From positions 6,380-70,379 of the forward strand of contig CAZXIN010000027.1 in NCBI GenBank assembly GCA_964640795.1: 64,000 nucleotides of DNA, written 5' to 3'. This DNA comes from M269 sp964640795. GTDB lineage: Bacteria; Pseudomonadota; Gammaproteobacteria; Enterobacterales; Alteromonadaceae. The translations under genes were made by a program, and so were the position numbers. Below are positions 1 to 8,791 of the stretch, piece by piece. A model generated the notes under the pieces. It saw only the letters and a list, made by a program, of their open reading frames with translations, made no database searches and had not been told where the DNA came from. Positions within the stretch are counted from its first letter, which is position 1; every line of letters starts with the position of its first letter.

Positions 1-2
1 AT

Positions 3-860
3 TTCCATATTCGATATACACGACTGCAACAGGAGCTGATCTTGGAACATGAGTTAAACCATGTACAGCGCAGAGACAACCTATTCAATGTTATATGGTT
101 ATTTTGCTGCTGCTTGTTTTGGTTTAACCCGCTCTCTTACTTGGCGTGGCGAGCATTCAGATTAGATCAAGAGCTCTCGTGTGATTTCCTAACTCTACAG
201 AAACGAAGTAATGAAGAAAAAGTAACTTATGGTGAGCTGATTGTTTCAATGTCAAACCGTCAAAACATGACACCCATGCATTGCAGCATCCATTCACCAT
301 TTAATCAAACGATGGAGAGAGTAAAGATGTTAAAGAAAACCTTAAAATCAAAAAAGAGCCGCTTAATCGGAGCAATCTTAATGTGCACTTATGCCACGGG
401 CGGCCTAGTGCTAGCTCAAAATGATATTGTCGCCCAAGATAGTATTCGTTATGTCATCAATGACCTTAACGTAATCAAGCATTACAATAACGGTTCTTTA
501 TCAGTAGACATAGACGATCCCTTTGAATCCGAAGAAGACGAAGACTATTTGCTCGGTTTTTGGCATGAAGAGAACCCACAAAGAGTCGCCGTTAGATTTG
601 ATACACACCGAGCTGTTTCAGGCGAATTACTGACTATTGTCAACATTGATAGCTACAAGAATCATCAAGCCAGAGAATCGAAGAAACTTGTTTTTATTGG
701 TGATCATATTCAACATAGCATCGAGTTCGCAGAAAACGAAATAACCGACGAAGCTTTTAAATTAGACTTTCAAGTACAAAATACGCAATCGGCCGCAGAG
801 ACATCCAATGAAGAAAAGAAGGAGCAGTTTGTTAATTGGCTGAGATATGACGCTGGATAG
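3..860 (+). CDS. M56 family (BlaR1/MecR1-like) membrane peptidase, 5' truncated by window edge
   Basis: Seen: the reading frame is open to the first bases of the window, so the start lies outside. The leading residues RYTRLQQELILEHELNHVQRR contain the zinc-peptidase HExxH motif (HELNH) and are followed by a hydrophobic helix (WLFCCCLFWFNPLSYLAW) and DQELSCDF, whose Glu is the expected third zinc ligand. This is the classic M56 core. A second hydrophobic segment (LIGAILMCTYATGGLVLA) precedes an extracytoplasmic tail of about 145 residues of unknown role. Family knowledge: M56 proteins are membrane-bound sensor or antirepressor proteases, usually encoded next to a BlaI/MecI repressor, which would lie outside the window. 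A strong terminator follows. What it senses cannot be told from this sequence. Confidence 0.85.
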   Translation, partial: FHIRYTRLQQELILEHELNHVQRRDNLFNVIWLFCCCLFWFNPLSYLAWRAFRLDQELSCDFLTLQKRSNEEKVTYGELIVSMSNRQNMTPMHCSIHSPFNQTMERVKMLKKTLKSKKSRLIGAILMCTYATGGLVLAQNDIVAQDSIRYVINDLNVIKHYNNGSLSVDIDDPFESEEDEDYLLGFWHEENPQRVAVRFDTHRAVSGELLTIVNIDSYKNHQARESKKLVFIGDHIQHSIEFAENEITDEAFKLDFQVQNTQSAAETSNEEKKEQFVNWLRYDAG

Positions 861-880
861 CCCAAGCCGCTTTTAAGTAT

Positions 881-900
881 GGCTGCGTAAGCAGCCTTTT
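881..900 (+). terminator. Rho-independent terminator after the M56 peptidase gene
   Basis: Perfect 6-bp GC-rich stem GGCTGC/GCAGCC with a GTAA tetraloop, followed directly by TTTT. It begins 20 bases after the stop codon of the M56 gene. Confidence 0.8.
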
Positions 901-954
901 GTTCAAAAAAATGGCACCACAAATCATCTGGGCTCTTGGTGATTATGAGGCTTT

Positions 955-1110
955 TTATGCTTCTATTGGCACTAAATAACGCCTAACCACAATATAGCCA
1001 AGACACCCAAACATTAATGCAATAACGACTGCACCCACCCATTGAATTTGCAAAAAATGATGCAACAAGCGAGCAAAGCTCGTTAACCTAAACTGACTTT
1101 TTGATTTATA
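955..1110 (-). pseudogene. Remnant of a second BCCT-type transporter gene (C-terminal end only)
   Basis: Read on the minus strand, about 50 codons end in a TAA at 955-957. They encode FLQIQWVGAVVIALMF, identical to a stretch near the C-terminus of the intact transporter gene at 2722-3897, and then continue with a diverged tail (GCLGYIVVRRYLVPIEA). At DNA level about 45 bases (1010-1055) match 2786-2831 almost perfectly. No start codon, upstream transporter sequence or ribosome site is present. It is therefore a decayed tandem duplicate or recombination scar. The differing tail suggests it came from a related paralogue, not a very recent exact copy. Confidence 0.75.
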
Positions 1111-1257
1111 GCATACTAATCACCTCAATAAGTGAATGGATCGTCTAAGCTTTCTTCCTAGCTAGTTTATTGGCATGGCTAGCCTAATGGCGTGTCATGT
1201 CAGCAAAATGTCGTCACAAACTGTTAGGTTAATCTCTTCACTCCACTCATACTTTCG

Positions 1258-1986
1258 ATGTCGATGAACATCATTTCTAAGGAGTTAAGTTTGTTTCTCT
1301 CAACAACCAAGTTAAAAGCTTTGCGTACTGAAAAAGGTTGGTCTCAAGACGTCGTTGCTAAGTCATCTGGCTTATCGGTGAGAACCATTCAAAGAATCGA
1401 AGCGGACGGTAAGGCGTCAGCTGAGTCAACCTTGGCTATTGCTTCAGTTTTTGATTTGTCTCCTAAAGAACTGCAAGCGACATCAAATCATATTGAAGTT
1501 AATTGGACGAGGAAAATGATTATGAAAAATACTTTAGCTCTGTTCATTATTACGGGTGTTATCTGGGCTGCCATGGCCTCTGGCGCTAATATATATGCCT
1601 TTATAAATATGCCTGCATCACTGTTTATGTTTCTGCTGTTGTATGCAATAACCCTTATTTCTTTTGGCAGCAGTGGCGCCTTAAAGTCAATTATCGGGCT
1701 CAAGTATTTGTTCACGGATGAAATGATGGGGGGTGAGCAAGCTCAAAACTTAGCGCAAATCTATGAGAGTCAAATCAAATTTAGCTATGGTGCGGCCTTA
1801 GTTGGCTTAATCCTCGGCTCAATCGCCATTCATACCAACCTTGACACAACCGAAAACTTCACACTTCACCGTTCGTATGCGATTAACCTAATCGTTCTGC
1901 TTCACGCTGCGATTATCAGCGAGGTGATACTAAGACCGTTGAGCATCAAGTTAAAAACTTGTGATATGAACCAACAACTCGGTTAA
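1258..1986 (+). CDS. XRE-family HTH regulator with C-terminal membrane domain
   Basis: Residues about 17-70 form a Cro/C1-type helix-turn-helix (LRTEKGWSQDVVAKSSGLS followed by RTIQRIEADG). After a short basic linker come about four hydrophobic helices (roughly 90-108, 120-142, 173-190 and 205-225). HTH-plus-membrane proteins of this kind are common in marine Gammaproteobacteria and are usually uncharacterised. They may be membrane-tethered regulators acting on nearby genes, which is inference. An alternative start exists two codons downstream (ATG at 1264). No ligand or target can be named. Confidence 0.75.
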   Translation: MSMNIISKELSLFLSTTKLKALRTEKGWSQDVVAKSSGLSVRTIQRIEADGKASAESTLAIASVFDLSPKELQATSNHIEVNWTRKMIMKNTLALFIITGVIWAAMASGANIYAFINMPASLFMFLLLYAITLISFGSSGALKSIIGLKYLFTDEMMGGEQAQNLAQIYESQIKFSYGAALVGLILGSIAIHTNLDTTENFTLHRSYAINLIVLLHAAIISEVILRPLSIKLKTCDMNQQLG

Positions 1987-2022
1987 CCCCAGAAGCAAAC
2001 CCATTAGGTTGAAACAATACCA

Positions 2023-2409
2023 TTAAGTGAGGCTTGCTTGCCTGTTCCCTCGATAGTTATATATTGCAAGGATGCAAAGAATCAAATAACCATAACTGTA
2101 TTTAGAAGCTTCGTTATCTAACATGCTGATAGAAAATAAGTAGAGGCAACTCGAAATAATCGCCCAAAGTATGTATTTGTGAGGCTGGTTTTTATGATTA
2201 ATATGCCATAAAAAAATAGAGCAGTTGAACAGTAGAAAGGCAGGGGAACCGATAAAAAGGTAGTTTACGATCGTGCTCTGCTCACCTGACCCAATAGGTT
2301 GCCCTAAAACAAGTGACAATATAGCACCGAAAAAAGCAACAACAGCCAGATGAATAGTCGGAATAAGTAAGCAAAAAGATTGTATCAGTGTTGAGCTAGA
2401 GTAAGTCAT
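2023..2409 (-). CDS. Small membrane protein of unknown function, 128 aa
   Basis: The start chosen is ATG at 2409, because AAAGGAGGT sits at ideal spacing just upstream; a longer reading frame to 2433 would place the ribosome site inside the gene. The protein has four likely transmembrane helices (LIQSFCLLIPTIHLAVVAFF, YLFIGSPAFLLFNCSIFLW, ILWAIISSCLYLFSISML and YGYLILCILAIYNY). No family was recognised. The strong ribosome site overlaps the stop codon of the small upstream reading frame at 2411-2653, which would allow translational coupling if that frame is real. Confidence 0.65.
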   Translation of the reverse strand: MTYSSSTLIQSFCLLIPTIHLAVVAFFGAILSLVLGQPIGSGEQSTIVNYLFIGSPAFLLFNCSIFLWHINHKNQPHKYILWAIISSCLYLFSISMLDNEASKYSYGYLILCILAIYNYRGNRQASLT

Positions 2410-2410
2410 A

Positions 2411-2653
2411 CTACCTCCTTTGTATGTATTCATTTGATATCACATTATCACCTGCATCTAGCTTTTTAAGGCCATTGTCAATTTCAGAATGCGCAATATA
2501 GCGGTCACTTTCATGAATAGTGAAATCTACAGTCATAGGATACGATGAACAATTACAGGCAAAAATGTGAGTGACGAAACCATTGCTGATACTGGTGAAG
2601 CACATACAATAAAGTGGTTTAGCGACAGTCAAATCAACCAACCTTCTCATCAA
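2411..2653 (-). CDS. Possible small protein, 80 aa, unknown
   Basis: An open frame that ends in the TAG lying within the ribosome-binding site of the next gene, an arrangement typical of coupled genes. The C-terminal half is hydrophilic and protein-like (HSEIDNGLKKLDAGDN). The N-terminal half is Cys-rich with a hydrophobic patch. No recognised domain and no clear ribosome site at its own ATG pair. It could be a chance open frame or the tail of a degraded gene. Confidence 0.35.
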   Translation of the reverse strand: MMRRLVDLTVAKPLYCMCFTSISNGFVTHIFACNCSSYPMTVDFTIHESDRYIAHSEIDNGLKKLDAGDNVISNEYIQRR

Positions 2654-2708
2654 ACCTTGAGATAAGCCTTAGAGCGAGCTGTTTTGATGCTTAAATCTCC
2701 CTTTATAC

Positions 2709-2745
2709 GGCGGTATCAGCCTCATGGGCTTTCTGTAATACCGCC
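2709..2745 (-). terminator. Hairpin across the stop codon of the BCCT gene
   Basis: An 8-bp perfect inverted repeat (GGCGGTAT 2709-2716, ATACCGCC 2738-2745) encloses a smaller AGCC/GGCT stem and spans the transporter stop codon at 2722. No T-run follows on the minus strand, so it may be an RNA-stabilising 3' hairpin or a Rho-assisted end instead of a classic terminator. Confidence 0.4.
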
Positions 2746-3897
2746 TACCGTACTTAATCGGCTAAATAGGATGAAGCTTAAACAAGCAAACATTAATGCA
2801 ATAACGACTGCACCCACCCATTGAATTTGCAGAAAATTAACAGTAAACAACAGAGTTAACAAGCTCAGCGCTGCAATATTACCCATAATATACGCTGGCT
2901 TACTAAACCGAGAGACGGTGATATTCAAATTATCAGTGTACAAACGAATCAACGAGTCCAATGAATTAATAACAAAGATAATACCCACAAACGCCATGAT
3001 ACGATTGAACAAAACAGAACTTCCTACGGCTAACAAATGATTGTAATAAAGCACGGTGAACCAAATCGCAATAGGAATTGAAGGCAGTACCATCATAGCC
3101 AACAACAATTGATAAGTCCGCAGCCCACCCACAAAGCGAGCCGTAAACTGGCCTATCATAATGCTCCATGCAAACCACCAATATAGGTAAAATTCATGGT
3201 ATGCATTGATTGGCAATACAAATTGATGAATGTTCTTGAAATACCCCAGCAACAACGGCATGGTGCCTAGTAAGCCTTGTAAGCTTCCCTTTGGAGAAGC
3301 CACAATTCCCGCAGCAATCAACAGAATAAGGCCAAAGAACAACCAAGTACTGGAAACACTCAGCTTACGAACATAACTTACATCTGTACTCGAATAAACG
3401 GCAAATCCAATCACTGAGAAAACAATGCTGTAGAAAGCAAAGCTTATACCTTCGTCACTTCTTAACGCTGGCAGATACCAAGGGAGGTTACTTAACAGAA
3501 GGTATGCTGTGAATGCACAAGTCCCAATAATCACCAAGTTATTAATAAACTTTATGATAGGGATGTCAAAGAAGCGCACTCTCGGTTCAATGATGCAGAA
3601 ATAGAAGCACGTGAGAAAATAAAAACTCCAAATAAGAAAAGCCCAAAAACCAAACTCAATAGCTAAAGGGTTGGTAAATGCATACTCAGGATTGTTAGCG
3701 ATATCTGCGTAGGTAGAGAACTCCGTCAGTGGAAACATTATCAAACCGACATCCAAACCCGACGTGAACAGTATGGCGAGAAACGTAAACGTCCCGACAG
3801 GTGTCACACCAACACAGCGGATATTCCCCCACTTGAAAAGGATCATGCCAATCGCAACTAAAGTGAGTAAAATCCCTGCTATGAGCCAAGTTGTCAA
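2722..3897 (-). CDS. Short BCCT-family (betaine/choline/carnitine) transporter
   Basis: Polytopic membrane protein of 391 aa with about ten hydrophobic helices. The segment YLYWWFAWSIMIGQFTARF followed by a VLPSIPIAIWFTVLYY helix matches the Trp-rich substrate-site helix and following helix of BCCT carriers. The usual length is 500-680 aa, so this is a short, diverged member. It starts at TTG with GGAG seven bases upstream. It is the third gene of the betB-betA block, 59 bases after betA, which fits uptake of choline or a related quaternary amine feeding betaine synthesis (inference from context). Substrate and ion coupling cannot be read from the sequence. A decayed homologous C-terminal fragment lies at 955-1110. 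Confidence 0.75.
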   Translation of the reverse strand: MTTWLIAGILLTLVAIGMILFKWGNIRCVGVTPVGTFTFLAILFTSGLDVGLIMFPLTEFSTYADIANNPEYAFTNPLAIEFGFWAFLIWSFYFLTCFYFCIIEPRVRFFDIPIIKFINNLVIIGTCAFTAYLLLSNLPWYLPALRSDEGISFAFYSIVFSVIGFAVYSSTDVSYVRKLSVSSTWLFFGLILLIAAGIVASPKGSLQGLLGTMPLLLGYFKNIHQFVLPINAYHEFYLYWWFAWSIMIGQFTARFVGGLRTYQLLLAMMVLPSIPIAIWFTVLYYNHLLAVGSSVLFNRIMAFVGIIFVINSLDSLIRLYTDNLNITVSRFSKPAYIMGNIAALSLLTLLFTVNFLQIQWVGAVVIALMFACLSFILFSRLSTVGGITESP

Positions 3898-3956
3898 AGT
3901 ACAACTCCTAAATTAGATGTTATTTTGATATTGATAAACCTACATTCACCAACGCA

Positions 3957-5636
3957 TTACGATACCGCTCTGCTAGGTTGCGTTGAACGTTGGCGATTTT
4001 TCCACTCAGCATCACCATCGACGTCGACATCCAAAGCGGGTAGAGCCTCGCCCTTAATCAAGTCAGCTGCACGCTCCGCCACCATAATAGTAGGCGCATT
4101 CAAATTACCATTAGGGATAGTGGGGAAAATAGACGAGTCAACCACCCTTAACCCCTTGATACCGATAACCCGTGTTTGTGAGTCAACAACCGCCATCTCA
4201 TCTTGCCCCATTTTACAAGAACATGAAGGATGGTAAGCACTTTCCACATTGCTGCGAACAAACGCATCAATTTGTTCATCTGTTTGCACTCGTAGACCCG
4301 GTTGGATTTCATCACCTCGATAAGTATCAAAGGCCGGTTGATGAATAATTTCACGCGTGAGCCTCACACAATCTCTGAACCCTTGAATATCATCAGCATG
4401 TTGTAAGTAATTAAACCGGATTTTCGGTGGTTGATGAGGAGAATCAGAGACAACGGTTACCTGCCCTTTACTTTTAGGCTTATTGTGACCGATATGTACC
4501 TGAAAACCATGTCCTGCAAACGCTTCTTTACCATCATAACGCATGGCTGCTGGTAGAAAGTGATACTGCAAGTCAGGCCATTCGATACCCGCCTTAGAAC
4601 GTATAAAGCCACAAGACTCAAAATGATTCGTCGCCCCTAATCCATGTTTGCTTACTATCCATTTAACACCAATTTTCAGCTTACTCCACCAATCAAGTTT
4701 GCCGTTAAGCGTTATGGGTTGTAGGCATTTGAACTGAAAATAAAACTCCAAATGATCTTGTAAGTTCTCACCAACACCAGGCAAATCGTGCAAGCACTCT
4801 ATCCCTGCTGAATCTAATGTCTCTTTTGCACCAATACCGGAAAGTTGCAGTAAATGAGGCGACCCTATTGAACCCGCACTTAAAATCACCTCTTTATTAG
4901 CAGAGATGTCTTGGACTTTACCTGCTTTTTCATAACGCACACCGGTAGCTACTTTGCCTTCTAATAGTACTTTATGCACTAAAGCATGCGTCACCACAGT
5001 TAAATTAGGGCGGCTCATTGCTGGCCTTAAATAAGCGTTAGCTGTCGATGCACGACGGCCCTTTTTGACCGTCATATGCATAGGTCCAAATCCTTCTTGC
5101 AGTGCACCATTATAATCTGACGTTTCAAAATACCCGGCTTCTACCCCAGCGTCGATAAACGCACGATAAAGCGGGTTTTGCATCTGATTACCATTGTTCA
5201 CCCCTAAAGGCCCTTTGCCTCCTCGATAATCATCTTCACCGGAAGCCCAAGCTTCTGCTTTTTTAAAATAAGGTAAACAGTGCGCATAGTCCCACCCTTT
5301 AGCTCCAGCGTCCTGCCACTCATCAAAGTCTTTAGCATGCCCTCTGACATAAACCATACCATTGATAGAAGAAGAACCGCCTAGTACCTTGCCTCGAGGA
5401 CAATGCATGCGGCGCTCGTTAAGGTAAGGCTCGGGCTCGGTTTCAAACTGCCAAGCATATTTTTGGGTATTCATGGGAATAGATAATGCTGTGGGCATTT
5501 GAATAAAAATGCTTCGGTCACTACCACCAGTTTCAAGCAACAGTACGCGACTATTGGCATCTTCAGTTAAACGATTCGCTAAAACACAGCCAGCAGAACC
5601 TGCCCCAACAATAATGTAATCGTATTGATTTTTCAT
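3957..5636 (-). CDS. betA: Choline dehydrogenase (GMC oxidoreductase)
   Basis: Oxidises choline to betaine aldehyde with FAD, normally membrane-associated and feeding electrons to the respiratory chain. Seen: FAD-binding GAGSAG at residues 11-16, the GMC signature around RGKVLGGSSSINGMVYVRG, and the C-terminal active site SAYHPSCSCKMG, which places the catalytic His at about 469, with a conserved Asn near 513 (PNGNLNAPT). Length 559 aa is normal for BetA. It lies five bases after betB, so the two are cotranscribed and perhaps coupled. Other GMC alcohol dehydrogenases share these motifs, but the pairing with betB and a BCCT carrier makes choline the best call. Confidence 0.9.
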   Translation of the reverse strand: MKNQYDYIIVGAGSAGCVLANRLTEDANSRVLLLETGGSDRSIFIQMPTALSIPMNTQKYAWQFETEPEPYLNERRMHCPRGKVLGGSSSINGMVYVRGHAKDFDEWQDAGAKGWDYAHCLPYFKKAEAWASGEDDYRGGKGPLGVNNGNQMQNPLYRAFIDAGVEAGYFETSDYNGALQEGFGPMHMTVKKGRRASTANAYLRPAMSRPNLTVVTHALVHKVLLEGKVATGVRYEKAGKVQDISANKEVILSAGSIGSPHLLQLSGIGAKETLDSAGIECLHDLPGVGENLQDHLEFYFQFKCLQPITLNGKLDWWSKLKIGVKWIVSKHGLGATNHFESCGFIRSKAGIEWPDLQYHFLPAAMRYDGKEAFAGHGFQVHIGHNKPKSKGQVTVVSDSPHQPPKIRFNYLQHADDIQGFRDCVRLTREIIHQPAFDTYRGDEIQPGLRVQTDEQIDAFVRSNVESAYHPSCSCKMGQDEMAVVDSQTRVIGIKGLRVVDSSIFPTIPNGNLNAPTIMVAERAADLIKGEALPALDVDVDGDAEWKNRQRSTQPSRAVS

Positions 5637-5641
5637 TAATT

Positions 5642-7105
5642 CTAAAACGGACTCTCTAGTGGTTGTAAGCCAACATACACGGACTTCAATTGGGTGTAAT
5701 GTCTTAGAGTCGCTAAGCCATTCTCTCGACCAATACCTGATTGTTTATAACCACCGACTGGCATTTCTACTGGTGACAAGCCGTAACTATTGATCCAACA
5801 GATTCCCGCTTCCAATTCATGGATAACACGATGTGCGCGCGTAATATCTTGAGTAAAAACACCTGCAGCAAGTCCCAGATGCGTATTATTAGCACGTTTG
5901 ATAACCTCATCTTCGCTATCAAACGTCAGCAGTGCCATAACAGGTCCGAAAATCTCCTCGCGACAAATGGTCATGTTGTCTTGGCAATCACAAAACACCG
6001 TTGGCTCGACAAAATATCCATTAGGTGCATTGTGAGGAGATATTGCCTGACCACCACACAATAAGGTTGCCCTTTCTTGCTGACCTTTTTCAATGTATCG
6101 CATGACGAGGTCATGGTGCTTTTTAGAAATCAATGCACCAAAGTTGGTCTCAGGGTCCATAGGATCCCCAGCGATAATATTAGACTCAATCCGGGCCGTC
6201 AGTTTTTGTTTAAAAGTCTCAATGACATTTTTATGGACAAAGACTCTCGTCGCGTTAGTGCATATTTCACCTTGCGTATAGAAATTGCCTAGCATAGCAG
6301 CAGACACAGCGTTGTTAATATCAGCATCGTCAAACACAATGAGTGGCGATTTGCCACCTAACTCCATAGTGACATCCTTGAGCGAATTAGCTGCCGACGA
6401 CATGACTTTTTTACCCGTACCAACTTCACCGGTAAAAGACACTTTGGCTACTTCGGGATGTTGACTCAACCATGCACCAACTTCACCATCACCTTGAATG
6501 ACATTAAATACACCTGCAGGAACACCTGCTTCAATAAAAATCTCAGCAAGTTTTAATGCGCCTAGGGGGGTTTCCTCGGACGGTTTAAAAATCATCGCGT
6601 TACCACAAGCTAATGCTGGTGCTGATTTCCAGCATGCTATCTGCAAAGGGTAATTCCATGCACCTATACCAGCACAGATACCTAACGGTTCTGGCCGAGT
6701 GTAATAGAAATCGCCACCAACTTGTTGTTGATTACCTTCAATAGCGGGGGCGAGACCAGCAAAAAACTCGATAGAATCGGCACCTGAATGCACATCAACA
6801 ACACAAGCCTCTTGCCAAGGTTTCCCTGTATCAGCCACTTCTATTGCTGCCAATTCGTCATTACGCTCCCTCAATAAAGCCACGGCTTTTTGTAAGATTC
6901 GCGCACGTTCAATAGCCGCCATTGTCGACCACACTTGAAACCCTTTTTTGGCACTCTCAATGGCTCTTTGTTTTATTGTGTCATCGGCTATTTCTACGTG
7001 ATAAATAACCTCAGCCGTTGCCGGATTAATGACATCAAATGTGTTACCGCTTTGACTCTTAACATATTGACCATCCACAAAATTTAGATAACAGGGTAAT
7101 GACAT
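5642..7105 (-). CDS. betB: Betaine aldehyde dehydrogenase
   Basis: NAD(P)-dependent conversion of betaine aldehyde to glycine betaine in the cytoplasm. Seen: ALDH catalytic Asn151 (WNYPL), Lys174 (FKPSE), base Glu248 (MELGGKSP) and nucleophile Cys282 in QGEICTNATRV, typical of BetB. Length 487 aa matches the family. First gene of the betB-betA-transporter set, 46 bases after the alpha/beta hydrolase gene on the same strand. No betI repressor gene lies next to it, so choline control must be exerted from elsewhere or differently. Confidence 0.93.
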   Translation of the reverse strand: MSLPCYLNFVDGQYVKSQSGNTFDVINPATAEVIYHVEIADDTIKQRAIESAKKGFQVWSTMAAIERARILQKAVALLRERNDELAAIEVADTGKPWQEACVVDVHSGADSIEFFAGLAPAIEGNQQQVGGDFYYTRPEPLGICAGIGAWNYPLQIACWKSAPALACGNAMIFKPSEETPLGALKLAEIFIEAGVPAGVFNVIQGDGEVGAWLSQHPEVAKVSFTGEVGTGKKVMSSAANSLKDVTMELGGKSPLIVFDDADINNAVSAAMLGNFYTQGEICTNATRVFVHKNVIETFKQKLTARIESNIIAGDPMDPETNFGALISKKHHDLVMRYIEKGQQERATLLCGGQAISPHNAPNGYFVEPTVFCDCQDNMTICREEIFGPVMALLTFDSEDEVIKRANNTHLGLAAGVFTQDITRAHRVIHELEAGICWINSYGLSPVEMPVGGYKQSGIGRENGLATLRHYTQLKSVYVGLQPLESPF

Positions 7106-7151
7106 GAAAATTCTCTAATCTCTCTTTACGTTACATTATGTGAGGCTTGCA

Positions 7152-8186
7152 TTACGCATCGTTTAAGCTTTCTAGGAAAGCAACTGTCCGCTCTAACATC
7201 TCTTGATGCATAGGGTTAGGTAATGGCACATCACAATCATTAATTTCTTCTAGTTGAGAGCGATCAAACTGCATTTGCTCGACTTGCTCAGCATTGACAG
7301 GAACGTCTGCATGACAAACGTTGAGTTCCGCAGGAATAGCAAACAAGTCATTCGCTCCCTTATTTTGAGCCATCACGGATTCAATCCCCGTAAACAAGGT
7401 TGTTCTGTCAGCTTCCGAATGTGCAGAAAAAATAGAGGTGTTTAGCGTAGATGTCTCCATTAATTCTCTATTTTCATTGATGATATTCATCAACATAATA
7501 GCTGAGTGTTTCGCAACCCCCGGATATTTGTATAAGTTTGGACCGTTGGTCTGATAGTCACCATCCAGTAATTTAGCGACAACACTGATCCCCCAAATAC
7601 CCAGCATGCGCTCAGCTGAACTATCTAACTGCATTGCCCCGGAATACAACATAAGAGCATCCAACTTTGGATCATTTGCAGACAGAAGGTAATTCAGTGC
7701 TAAGGCACCACCTGTTGAAAACCCGCCAATTGCCATTCGTTCACCAAATTCCGGTGCTATTTTCATAATATTCGCGGTATGTCGTTTCCAGCGTTCAGAT
7801 AAATCACTGTCTTCCATATCGGCATCAGCGTCTTTTAAGCCATGACCAGGGACAAGCGCGACAATCACGTTGTACCCTTGTTTGTGAATGGTTTCAGCAA
7901 TACTTTTAAAGAAAAAAGGAGAATCACTAAGACCATGAAACAAAACAACGACCTTCTCGGTCACTTTATTGTGATGCAGGATAAAAGGTGCGTTACCTTC
8001 ATTTCTAAGCGCACTGGAACAAACACGATATTCGCTAGACGCTTGAATTTGGCAAGCAGACGTTTGGCCTAGTTCATTGGCATACAGCTGCTTGAATTGT
8101 GTCAAACCTGAATCCAATGCTTGAGCATGAGAAGTGGTCGAGTAGATCGCAACGATCAGAAAACATAGGCTAGTAAATCGTTTCAT
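7152..8186 (-). CDS. Exported alpha/beta hydrolase (serine lipase/esterase-like)
   Basis: Starts with a clear signal peptide (about residues 1-22, cleavage after SHAQA). The core has the oxyanion-hole HG in VVLFHGLSDSP and the nucleophile elbow GGFSTGG. A plausible acid is the Asp in SEADRTT and a plausible His is in NPMHQEM near the end. Length 344 aa. Several Cys residues fit a periplasmic or secreted, disulfide-bonded protein. It lies upstream of betB on the same strand with a 46-base gap, so it could be cotranscribed. A role in releasing choline from an ester is possible but is inference only. Confidence 0.75.
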   Translation of the reverse strand: MKRFTSLCFLIVAIYSTTSHAQALDSGLTQFKQLYANELGQTSACQIQASSEYRVCSSALRNEGNAPFILHHNKVTEKVVVLFHGLSDSPFFFKSIAETIHKQGYNVIVALVPGHGLKDADADMEDSDLSERWKRHTANIMKIAPEFGERMAIGGFSTGGALALNYLLSANDPKLDALMLYSGAMQLDSSAERMLGIWGISVVAKLLDGDYQTNGPNLYKYPGVAKHSAIMLMNIINENRELMETSTLNTSIFSAHSEADRTTLFTGIESVMAQNKGANDLFAIPAELNVCHADVPVNAEQVEQMQFDRSQLEEINDCDVPLPNPMHQEMLERTVAFLESLNDA

Positions 8187-8282
8187 ACAAAGATAAAGTC
8201 CTTACATTAGAGCATGTGTCGATGGCTAATCAGATGCTCTTATTAAATTAATCTTACTGAGAATATCAGATACAGAGGAATT

Positions 8283-8762
8283 ATGACGCAAATAACCCAA
8301 CGAATATTTATCGTAGCGATATTCAGCCTATTTTCTAATATGCTACTCGCACAAGAAATTGATTCCTCAGCAATGAGCCAAGAGCAGTTAGAAAGTATTG
8401 TCAAAGACTTTGCTGACAATGCACGAGGGGGCGGCGGCACAATGGAATTTGTTTACAATAATGTACCTATGGCGATGTTATCCAACGCGGAATTCGATCG
8501 TATGCGTATTATTGCGCCTATCGTTCAATATGGCGAGCTCACGCGACCTGAAGTTGACGCAGCCTTGGCAGCAAACTTTCACCGGGCATTAGACGCGAGG
8601 TATGCGTTAAGTAACGGTGTGCTTTACTCCGTGTATATCCATCCCCTTTCAAGCATGAATGAAGTGCAGCTTCGTTCGGCTATTTTTCAAGTTTCTAATT
8701 TAGCACTCACCTTTGGCGAACAATTTTCAAGTGGCGTATTGGACTTTGGTGGTACACAATAA
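8283..8762 (+). CDS. Secreted protein, possibly YbjN/type III chaperone-like fold
   Basis: 159 aa with an N-terminal signal peptide (cleavage near LLAQE). AGAGGAATT before the ATG is a good ribosome site. The middle and C-terminal parts (VYNNVPMAMLSNAEFDRMR, then YSVYIHPLSSMNEVQLRSA) resemble by eye the YbjN/type III secretion chaperone-like sensory domain. This is a weak resemblance and would be unusual for an exported protein. Divergent from the hydrolase gene and followed after 29 bases by the DUF454 gene, likely one transcription unit. Confidence 0.5.
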   Translation: MTQITQRIFIVAIFSLFSNMLLAQEIDSSAMSQEQLESIVKDFADNARGGGGTMEFVYNNVPMAMLSNAEFDRMRIIAPIVQYGELTRPEVDAALAANFHRALDARYALSNGVLYSVYIHPLSSMNEVQLRSAIFQVSNLALTFGEQFSSGVLDFGGTQ

Positions 8763-8791
8763 ATAGAAGTACCATATCTTGAGGTAAAATA

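Larger units (their letters stand above)
861..1257. other. Intergenic region of about 400 bases
   Basis: Holds the terminator at 881-900 and the transporter remnant at 955-1110. The remaining part (about 1110-1257) lies just upstream of the XRE-type gene and should contain its promoter. TGTCATGTCA and TGTCGTCAC near 1194-1216 could be operator half-sites, but no convincing symmetry was found. Confidence 0.5.
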
